Of a DNA stretch of 37,573 nucleotides, positions 1 to 5,458 are shown piece after piece. The first letter of the stretch is position 1. Each line of letters begins with the position of its first letter. Where the stretch lies: IMG/VR virus record IMGVR_UViG_3300038422_000017, positions 1 through 37,573 of that record; one strand, 5' to 3'. The notes below the pieces were generated by a model. That model did no database searches and had not been told where the DNA came from. It was given only the letters and a program-made list of their open reading frames with translations. The translations under genes and the position numbers were made by a program. The stretch comes from a virus.

Positions 1-179
1 CGAATGACATTGCCGGATCTGTCTCGAATAAAGTTATTTCTCTTATCTTGAATGGTTCTGTCGATGTCGTCATTTTATATGTCTTCTTCGTGTTTAAGCA
101 GCCTAACTAAAGCGCAAAATATAAAATCTTTCGACTTCTGTTCTGCGGGTAGCTGATCATAAGGAAGTAAGCATGGATG
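1..179. repeat. Left copy of contig-end direct repeat (circular closure)
   Basis: Bases 1-179 match 37395-37573 with one difference: C at 128, A at 37522. The repeat covers the first codons of the acetyltransferase gene and the 3' part of the RyR-domain gene. It cuts through a tight operon rather than bounding it, so it most likely reflects a circular or circularly permuted genome assembled slightly past full turn. A genuine short terminal repeat is possible but less likely at this place. With one copy removed the genome is about 37,394 bp. Confidence 0.9.
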
Positions 180-428
180 TTCTTTCTTTTCCGGATCTTT
201 TACCGGCCCGTATTTCCATCCCTCATGTAACTTATTAGATATCCATGAATTATGTAATCCTGCTGGACCTGCATTTGGATACCTAATGTTAAATCTAATT
301 CCTTCGAAATAGGAGTTCTTCCGGTTTTCAGACGATTCTTCCCATGGCAAATCCGAATAGTCTCCTATCGATTGGCAATAGGCTCTATTTACCTCATAAC
401 ATATCCTGGCTATTTTATATATATCCAT
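75..428 (-). CDS. RyR-domain protein (copy A)
   Basis: This is a 117-residue stand-alone RyR-domain protein. RyR domains are named from ryanodine receptors, and small single-domain versions occur in bacteria and phages without a proven job. Typical features are visible: the N-terminal IARICYEVNRAYC helix, the GW-YGPVKD turn, HPCLLPYDQLP and a closing QKSKD-F. The ATG at 428 has AGAGG six bases upstream and is preferred over a TTG at 434. The gene follows the large terminase and a 63-residue gene, and one base separates its stop from the acetyltransferase ATG across the circle junction. A diverged relative lies at 2047-2397. RyR modules are predicted to bind small ligands or nucleotides, but its role here is unknown. 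Confidence 0.8.
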   Translation of the reverse strand: MDIYKIARICYEVNRAYCQSIGDYSDLPWEESSENRKNSYFEGIRFNIRYPNAGPAGLHNSWISNKLHEGWKYGPVKDPEKKEHPCLLPYDQLPAEQKSKDFIFCALVRLLKHEEDI

Positions 429-480
429 TGTCAACCTCTGTATTTTTCCAATTCTTTTTTGTGTATCTCACTTCCACTTC

Positions 481-672
481 TTAATGTAACTCATTACTCA
501 ATTTTTCCATCTGTCTTATTAGCTTTTTCAGTTTGTTATAAGTGTTGAACTGACCAAGGTTATATAGTTTAGCTTCTACCTCGGAAAGTGTCTGGAAGGA
601 ATTCCTTAGCAACTTTCTAATCTCTCCATACTTATGTTTTTCTACGATAGTTAGAATGGTTTTGCTGTCCAT
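481..672 (-). CDS. Hypothetical 63-residue helical protein
   Basis: I do not recognise this protein. It is short, charged and predicted to be mainly helical, with leucine/isoleucine spacing such as YNKLKKLIRQMEKL near the C terminus that could form a coiled coil. AAAGGA lies at a good distance upstream of the ATG at 672. It starts 13 bases after the large terminase stop and is followed by the RyR gene, so it belongs to the packaging operon. It has no cysteine pairs, membrane segment or signal peptide. Confidence 0.65.
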   Translation of the reverse strand: MDSKTILTIVEKHKYGEIRKLLRNSFQTLSEVEAKLYNLGQFNTYNKLKKLIRQMEKLSNELH

Positions 673-685
673 ATGTCTATCCTTT

Positions 686-2050
686 CTATCTCAACTCCAC
701 ATGGTGGTATGCCTTGCGTGTTTTCTTTTCAACCGGCTCGCGATATGGATCATCTGGCAATGGTGGCTCGATGTACTTCGGACGGATCCATTTATAGCCA
801 TAGCAAAGCATATCCGCAAGGTCGTCAGCTTGACCTTCGGCAATGTCCGTGTGCAATTCATCCCATTGCAGTGATCGAAGCTGGCGGATCAACTCCGCGT
901 TGTTATCCGGATCGATCGTCAAGATGCCCTGCTTGAATCCATCATTTACCATCTCGATCAGGGCCAGCTTATCGCGCTTGTCAGCCGGTATGATGTTTAT
1001 CTTATGCCGCTTGACCATCTCTTCGGCGTACGCTTTTCCCATGCCTCCGAGATCCCCGACGATCAGGTCGCATTTCCATTCGTCCTTAATCTTCTTTGCG
1101 ACGTCTGCCACGGTGGACGGCGCCGAGTCCTCGCGGTTCAACGAGAACATGCTAAACGGCACATGGATTCCCCTGACGTCGGTCCTTGTTTCGATTACCC
1201 CATACGCGGTCTTGTGGACTACTCCGAAGTCAAGGCTTAGGATCCTGGTCCGCTTGTGGCCGTATGGCAACGGCTTGTCTGCCCTCGAGGCAATGCATCT
1301 ATCCGAGAATGCCGAAAAAACCAAGGTAGATGGATCAAGACACCATCGGCCTAGGTACTGCATGACGAACGCCGGAGTGTCTTCTGTCCACCCATATTTT
1401 TTCAGCACTTTTTCCTTGATCCCGCGCGGCATAAACGGGTTGTTGTCAAGCGTCCATGAATGGACTGAGTATGCCGGTATTTTACCGGTGGTGATATCGT
1501 ACCAGTACCCAGACAGGACTCGCCCCGGAGTCCCTGCAACCAGCGTACGGCTGTCCGGGATGTCCTCCATTGCAGGGCCAGCTACCTCCTCAATCAGGTA
1601 TTGTAGGTAGTCCTGGCGCCAGGCTCCTGCCTCATCTACGAGTAGGAGTACCACGCGCTCTAGACCAAGTGATTTCTCTAGATCCGCGCGATTATCCGAA
1701 CCGAAGATAAGGCACTGCGAGCCAGTCGACGGACAGGAGATCGTTAGGGTGTCGCCCGCGAATTTGAAGGGCCATCCGTGCGCGGTGTTCAACCTGTTGA
1801 ATTTTTTATAGAAGATATTCCGAGCGCTCTTTATCGACAGGCCGACGAATATCACGTTCGCATTCTTGTGGGCCATCATCGTTTCGGCAGCTTCGAAGAC
1901 ATACTCTTCTGTCTTTCCGGCTCGACGCGAGCAGAATAGCGCTATCATCGGGTGAGAATCGGCCTTAACTTCCAACTGCTTATTGAAGCGCAGCCAATGG
2001 GGCTGGTGTCTCACCCGAGATAGCGTACGTATATAGTCTTCTTTGTTCAT
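686..2050 (-). CDS. terL: Terminase large subunit (packaging ATPase/nuclease)
   Basis: This protein powers DNA translocation into the prohead and cuts the concatemer. The 454 residues have the two expected domains. The ATPase part has a Walker A variant SRRAGKT at residues 41-47, Walker B VLLLVDE at 134-140 followed by the catalytic acidic pair, and the coupling motif AGTPG at 172-176. The RNase H-like nuclease part has acidic residues at LSLDFG (Asp274), VGDLGG (Asp333) and ADDLAD (409/410). Its start overlaps the stop of the second RyR-like gene as ATGA, so the two are probably translationally coupled. Length and motif order are normal for the family. Confidence 0.95.
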   Translation of the reverse strand: MNKEDYIRTLSRVRHQPHWLRFNKQLEVKADSHPMIALFCSRRAGKTEEYVFEAAETMMAHKNANVIFVGLSIKSARNIFYKKFNRLNTAHGWPFKFAGDTLTISCPSTGSQCLIFGSDNRADLEKSLGLERVVLLLVDEAGAWRQDYLQYLIEEVAGPAMEDIPDSRTLVAGTPGRVLSGYWYDITTGKIPAYSVHSWTLDNNPFMPRGIKEKVLKKYGWTEDTPAFVMQYLGRWCLDPSTLVFSAFSDRCIASRADKPLPYGHKRTRILSLDFGVVHKTAYGVIETRTDVRGIHVPFSMFSLNREDSAPSTVADVAKKIKDEWKCDLIVGDLGGMGKAYAEEMVKRHKINIIPADKRDKLALIEMVNDGFKQGILTIDPDNNAELIRQLRSLQWDELHTDIAEGQADDLADMLCYGYKWIRPKYIEPPLPDDPYREPVEKKTRKAYHHVELR

Positions 2051-2397
2051 CCTATGGTCAGCAGCTCTTTCACAGCAGTAAAGAACAGCTCGTCCTTTAT
2101 GCGTACTCGAACAGGGAGCTCTGCATACTCAACGAGCAAGGGCGTTGTCTTTTTTTTGTCGTCGTTCTCTTTGCCATAAATCCAACCGCGCGCTTTTAGT
2201 TGCTCTATATAAAGCGTATGTTGGTAACCCGCCGTCGCTTTGGGGTTTCCGTAGATCAGGCGGACCCATGACACGTACTGATTTTTGAGCTGCTCTGGTA
2301 TCTCGTACCATGACAGTTTAGGCGGCTTGTCACCGAGCACTATAGACGCGGTACGCGCTACCTCGTATCCAACTTTTGCCATCTGCTCGAATGTCAT
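2047..2397 (-). CDS. RyR-like protein (copy B) between the terminase genes
   Basis: These 116 residues align by eye with the RyR-domain protein at 75-428. Shared landmarks are an N-terminal A-x-YEV-R helix, GD before a tryptophan, KN-Y before an Arg, NPxA-AG-H, the GW-YG turn, a Pro-Leu-x-x-Tyr-x-x-LP segment and a final KD--F. It lacks the HPC motif of copy A and is clearly diverged. The start overlaps the small terminase stop as ATGA, and its stop overlaps the large terminase start the same way. Its stoichiometry is therefore probably tied to packaging proteins. An RyR assignment is probable rather than certain, and its function is unknown. Confidence 0.7.
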   Translation of the reverse strand: MTFEQMAKVGYEVARTASIVLGDKPPKLSWYEIPEQLKNQYVSWVRLIYGNPKATAGYQHTLYIEQLKARGWIYGKENDDKKKTTPLLVEYAELPVRVRIKDELFFTAVKELLTIG

Positions 2398-3050
2398 TCG
2401 TGTATCTCCGCTTTTAGTTCGGTTACCTCTCCTATCGAATAGAGCTCGCGAACTATTTGCATTGCCTCTAGTGCATTATCAGCGCTTACATACATCACGC
2501 ATAGGTAACCGGACTTCATATACTCGACTCGATAGGTCTGCTTCTTTTTTATCTCGTTTGGTTCGATATCCACTATAGGATCTGGCTCTACTCCGATTAT
2601 CGGATCAGTATCTTCTGATAACTCCGGTGTCGGCGTCGGCTGATCATCCATCCATGATGGCAGAACGAACCCCTCTGCTTTTAGTTCAGCCTTAATTCGC
2701 TGAACCTCGTCTGGTTGCATGAAATCGACGTCGACTCCTATTGATCCTGAGAGATCCACGGAGGACACAGGACGCCCTTCTGTCCGGTCTACTACCTCCC
2801 GGTACGCTTCCTGATCACCACGTAGAGCCTTTTGGATTTGGATCTGCGCGAGCACGTCCGCGATCGTTGCCCCTCTGTTGATGAGCTTGTAATCGACTCC
2901 GGCCTTTTCTGCCGCTATTTCCAGCGCAGCATCCGGCTCATAGCCTTTCGCGAGGTAGCGCCGTAGGTACGACTCCACCGTATTCTTTGCGCCCCTAGGT
3001 CTACCCAAGGGGTTACCTGACTCTCCAGGCTTCCATCTATGAAGTGCCAT
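2394..3050 (-). CDS. terS: DUF5681-type protein, probable small terminase subunit
   Basis: This 218-residue protein opens with WKPGESGNPLGRPRG (residues 6-20), the signature of the DUF5681 family. That family is commonly encoded beside large terminases and is thought to act as, or with, the small DNA-recognition subunit. Residues about 20-100 are helical and charged. The C-terminal third is acidic, with DPIIGVEPDPIVDIEP repeats, and ends in a compact segment with RVEYMKSGYLCVMYVSADN. GGAG lies about ten bases before the ATG. It leads directly into the RyR-like gene and the large terminase, which supports a packaging role. The family and position are well supported. The small-terminase function is inferred. 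Confidence 0.75.
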   Translation of the reverse strand: MALHRWKPGESGNPLGRPRGAKNTVESYLRRYLAKGYEPDAALEIAAEKAGVDYKLINRGATIADVLAQIQIQKALRGDQEAYREVVDRTEGRPVSSVDLSGSIGVDVDFMQPDEVQRIKAELKAEGFVLPSWMDDQPTPTPELSEDTDPIIGVEPDPIVDIEPNEIKKKQTYRVEYMKSGYLCVMYVSADNALEAMQIVRELYSIGEVTELKAEIHE

Positions 3051-3276
3051 ATTTCGTTGACTCCTTTTCGTCCACTATTCGTCCGCTTATCTTTTTTATG
3101 TTGCTGTATGGTATAAACTCGTAGTTGTATTTGCTCGATAGGAAAAAGATACCCTCGTTTGTTATCTCGACCTTCAACCCTTTGTCAGGATCCTTGACCA
3201 TCAGACATGTCACCATCTGTCCGTCGATTACCACTGGGTATACTAGGTCTATTCTCTCGCAGATTTGGCGCTCCAT
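3037..3276 (-). CDS. Hypothetical 79-residue protein
   Basis: No family is recognised with confidence. The sequence is beta-rich (VYPVVIDGQMVTCLMV, then LKVEITNEGIFFL, then FIPYSNIKKI) and looks like a small folded domain with an IPYSNI strand. AGGGA lies about ten bases upstream of the ATG. The first 92 bases overlap the 3' end of the zinc-finger gene in another frame, and the last 14 bases overlap the small terminase start. Because the zinc-finger tail over this overlap is low in information, I take this frame as the genuine one there. Confidence 0.6.
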   Translation of the reverse strand: MERQICERIDLVYPVVIDGQMVTCLMVKDPDKGLKVEITNEGIFFLSSKYNYEFIPYSNIKKISGRIVDEKESTKYGTS

Positions 3277-3910
3277 TTTTCTCGCGTTCCCTTCTGTTGT
3301 ACTCGTACACAGCGTTACGGCATTTAGGCGAACAGTATCTCTTTTTGTAATTCGTCATCAAAAACATCTTTCCGCAGTTCGTGCACCTCTTTTCTTCGGG
3401 ATTCTCTAATACTTCGGCTATCCTTTTCTCTCTAATCTTGTGCTTTACGCATGAGGGGCAAAGCGACGCGGATCGCGTCATAAATCTCCGCCCGCATCTC
3501 TCACATACAATCAGCTTTTTTTGACGTCCATGGGGTGGGGCTTTGCTTTCTTTCTCTTTGAGCTTTTTTCCCTTCTCGGATAGCCTTTGATAGCCATCCC
3601 TCACGCACTCGCCACGGATCTTTATAGCACCGCATATGCAATACCACGAAGGATCAGGCTCGCCTTTGTGACGCGCTTCGCCAACGTGGCAGTCAACACA
3701 TAGTGAGTTCTGCAGCATAGACATAGTACGAGCGCGGTACATGCCGCGATAATCCTCGACATTCCCGGCCTTAGACGCTTTCGCCATCTGCCAATTTTTT
3801 ATGCATGACGATCTTGTCAGGCGTAGACTTTGAGGTACGCATTCGACCATATCGAACGTGTTGATAGCCGTCTCTATCTTCTCAGGTGTTACCAGGGTTG
3901 TCTTCTTCAT
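3185..3910 (-). CDS. Triple zinc-ribbon protein
   Basis: This 241-residue basic protein has three cysteine clusters spaced as zinc sites: C71/C74/C91/C93, C136/C139/C151/C154 and C176/C179/C193/C197. The last resembles the small phage zinc-ribbon pattern CxxCGKxF-YCSxxCRNAxYxYNRRE. Such proteins probably bind nucleic acid or another protein, and an operon position between the replication and packaging genes would suit a transcription or DNA-processing role. The ATG at 3910 follows AAAGGAG. An in-frame upstream start at 3958 lies inside the preceding gene and is less likely. The last 30 residues are Ser/Gly/Arg-rich and overlap the next gene. Zinc binding is well supported, but the exact role is unknown. 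Confidence 0.7.
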   Translation of the reverse strand: MKKTTLVTPEKIETAINTFDMVECVPQSLRLTRSSCIKNWQMAKASKAGNVEDYRGMYRARTMSMLQNSLCVDCHVGEARHKGEPDPSWYCICGAIKIRGECVRDGYQRLSEKGKKLKEKESKAPPHGRQKKLIVCERCGRRFMTRSASLCPSCVKHKIREKRIAEVLENPEEKRCTNCGKMFLMTNYKKRYCSPKCRNAVYEYNRREREKNGAPNLRENRPSIPSGNRRTDGDMSDGQGS

Positions 3911-4091
3911 GTTTAGGTCTCCTTTCAAACACCTTGAGCCATCTGCCAGCGAGAGCACCGTTGGTTGTGAATATCGTTAGCCCTCCATTCGCGATATCGT
4001 TGTCAGTTTCTAATACCTCTGATATGACTAGCTCGCCCTCTCTATAGTGCTTTATCCAGTCTCCCTTTTTCACATTATCCGCCGATATCAT
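3882..4091 (-). CDS. Hypothetical 69-residue protein
   Basis: This is a short protein of no recognised family. The opening KKGDWIKHYREGELVISEVLE and following strands look like a small SH3-like beta barrel of the kind often seen in phage early proteins. The ATG follows AAAGGGACAGAAAAAA. Its last 29 bases overlap the start of the zinc-ribbon gene, so it sits in the same operon. No membrane or metal-binding features are visible. Confidence 0.6.
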   Translation of the reverse strand: MISADNVKKGDWIKHYREGELVISEVLETDNDIANGGLTIFTTNGALAGRWLKVFERRPKHEEDNPGNT

Positions 4092-4173
4092 TTTTTTCTG
4101 TCCCTTTCTGTTTCTTCATCTAGTTTACATTGCTAGTCATTAAATAGAACGCATGAACCGCAATCGTCAACCT

Positions 4174-4371
4174 CTAATAGACTTCCTCTTTGCATATCAC
4201 ATCCGTATTCCCATAACCAAACGTATATACATCGTCTATCTTGTTTATCATTTTTTGAATACGGCTGAACTGCTTATGTTCCGCATGATGGTACATCACT
4301 GGCGCCAAGGCCGCTAGCAAGTTGCGCGATTCCTCTAATAGCTCTACCGTTTTTTCTTCTGTCGATTTCAT
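4174..4371 (-). CDS. Hypothetical 65-residue protein
   Basis: I do not recognise this protein. It is helical and acidic at the N terminus (TEEKTVELLEESRNLLAAL) with several His and Lys residues in the middle. The ribosome-binding site is unusually strong for this genome: AGGAGGACAGAT directly before the ATG. It lies 10 bases after the 98-residue gene and before the 69-residue gene in the same leftward unit. About 80 bases that follow it (4092-4173) contain no credible gene. Confidence 0.65.
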   Translation of the reverse strand: MKSTEEKTVELLEESRNLLAALAPVMYHHAEHKQFSRIQKMINKIDDVYTFGYGNTDVICKEEVY

Positions 4372-4381
4372 ATCTGTCCTC

Positions 4382-4678
4382 CTATTCTGTAATATATTTC
4401 CTATCTTTTAAATATTCGGATATCTTATTGAACGATTCCTGGTCTATAAGCCTCACTCCCTTTATCGTTATCAACCTATGGTATGTCTCTGTTATGGTCA
4501 ACGCGTCATCCATGACCCATCTTGGTATTCTTATCTCCGACAACCTGCGCAATGGGTTATCTCCGACCCTTCGTGAGTCGTCAATCATCCTGGTAACAAT
4601 GTCTATCGTCCGTTTCGGCTCCATTTCCTTCTCGCTGAACAGACTTTTCGTAAACCGGTCCTCTTTCTCTCTTTCCAT
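4382..4678 (-). CDS. Hypothetical 98-residue protein overlapping the nuclease gene
   Basis: No family assigned. The N-terminal 20 residues are highly charged, then comes a helical, basic region (TIDIVTRMIDDSRR, RRLSEIRIPRWVMDDALT) and a C-terminal Lys-rich stretch. AGAGG lies close to the ATG at 4678. The first 98 bases lie inside the 3' end of the VRR-NUC gene in another frame. An internal ATG at 4624 would shorten the overlap to about 44 bases and cannot be excluded. Confidence 0.55.
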   Translation of the reverse strand: MEREKEDRFTKSLFSEKEMEPKRTIDIVTRMIDDSRRVGDNPLRRLSEIRIPRWVMDDALTITETYHRLITIKGVRLIDQESFNKISEYLKDRKYITE

Positions 4679-5117
4679 ATACCTCTTCTATTCTCCTTAT
4701 TGCATCGTCTAGGCCATAGGCCGCGAACCATAACCATCCTCGTTTAACCAATTCCTCGCCCCATTTACTTTGCCCAGACCTTAGTCTCCCATAATGGGCC
4801 CTCTTTAATTCGATAGCCACACCGTTTACTGGAAACCTTAGAACTTTTGGAACCTCGAATATCAATATGTCCGGGAATTCATCCCTTAGCCCCATGGCTT
4901 TGAGTTTTTGCAGGTGAAACACCCCGCTCTTACCTGTTACTATCCTCTCGGCTGGATACGAGCACCATCCGTAATACCCGAAACGCGCGTCCAAATATCT
5001 GGCCAGTGCCTTTTGATCATCCGACTCCTTCGGTACTATCTCACGAGGTATCTTGGGACCCGTGGCGGATTTTGTTCGCTGGTTACAGTGCTTACCTACT
5101 ATGTTGTGCTGACTCAT
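4581..5117 (-). CDS. VRR-NUC domain nuclease
   Basis: VRR-NUC proteins are PD-(D/E)XK-superfamily nucleases; phage copies are thought to cut branched or flap DNA during replication and recombination. The 178 residues contain the family core: a Q-KALARYLD helix at 35-43, FPDILIFE at 81-88 (acidic Asp83), GVAIELKR at 99-106 (Glu103, Lys105) and SGQ at 114-116. The end of the domain is marked by AAYGLDDAIRRIEEVYG at 132-148. Residues after about 150 are low in information and overlap the next gene. GAAAGGACAAA precedes the ATG. It lies downstream of the replication initiator, which fits a role in DNA metabolism. Confidence 0.85.
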   Translation of the reverse strand: MSQHNIVGKHCNQRTKSATGPKIPREIVPKESDDQKALARYLDARFGYYGWCSYPAERIVTGKSGVFHLQKLKAMGLRDEFPDILIFEVPKVLRFPVNGVAIELKRAHYGRLRSGQSKWGEELVKRGWLWFAAYGLDDAIRRIEEVYGKRERGPVYEKSVQREGNGAETDDRHCYQDD

Positions 5118-5168
5118 TTTGTCCTTTCAAAACGTCCATCGGTTTTTCCCGCCACGGGCGAAATAGCT

Positions 5169-5273
5169 TTATAGTTCAACCCCTAGGAACCACGTGGATA
5201 GGATTATCCAAGACCATGTGACGCCAACGTATATCACGAATAAAAATAATCCTACTATGATTTTATTTCTCAT
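5169..5273 (-). CDS. Possible 34-residue membrane peptide
   Basis: This small ORF occupies the otherwise empty 145-bp space between the 62-residue gene and the nuclease. After MRNK it is almost entirely hydrophobic (IIVGLFLFVIYVGVT, then WSWIILSTWFLG) and would form one transmembrane helix with a short tail. It overlaps the stop of the upstream gene by 11 bases. The ribosome-binding site is weak (an A-rich stretch). The hydrophobic pattern is better than chance would suggest, but expression is unproven. Confidence 0.4.
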   Translation of the reverse strand: MRNKIIVGLFLFVIYVGVTWSWIILSTWFLGVEL

Positions 5274-5451
5274 TTTTTCTGGCATTTTTCTTCATCCTTT
5301 CTATCTCGCATCTACTGCAAAGACTATGCCAGTCGCGTCTGTCCATTACCACTCGACCGTCTCTCATAGGTAACTCGTTTAATTCTCTTCCACACTCGTC
5401 ACACTTGATTACAGCTATCTTCTGCTCTCCGATATTCTTTATCGTTATCAT
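5263..5451 (-). CDS. Small zinc-binding protein (62 residues)
   Basis: Two CxxC pairs are visible, CDECG (residues 17-21) and CSRCE near residues 45-49, separated by about 25 residues. This is typical of a compact zinc ribbon. The C terminus is lysine-rich and could contact nucleic acid. GAGGATACT precedes the ATG. It lies immediately downstream of the replication initiator (7 bases), so it is probably co-transcribed with it. Function is not known beyond likely zinc binding. Confidence 0.65.
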   Translation of the reverse strand: MITIKNIGEQKIAVIKCDECGRELNELPMRDGRVVMDRRDWHSLCSRCEIERMKKNARKNEK

Positions 5452-5458
5452 AGTATCC

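Noticed and set aside
1-179. Reading the end repeat as T7-like fixed terminal repeats
   Set aside because: It lies within two coupled genes of the leftward operon, whereas fixed ends normally bound transcription units; read-end data would be needed to decide.
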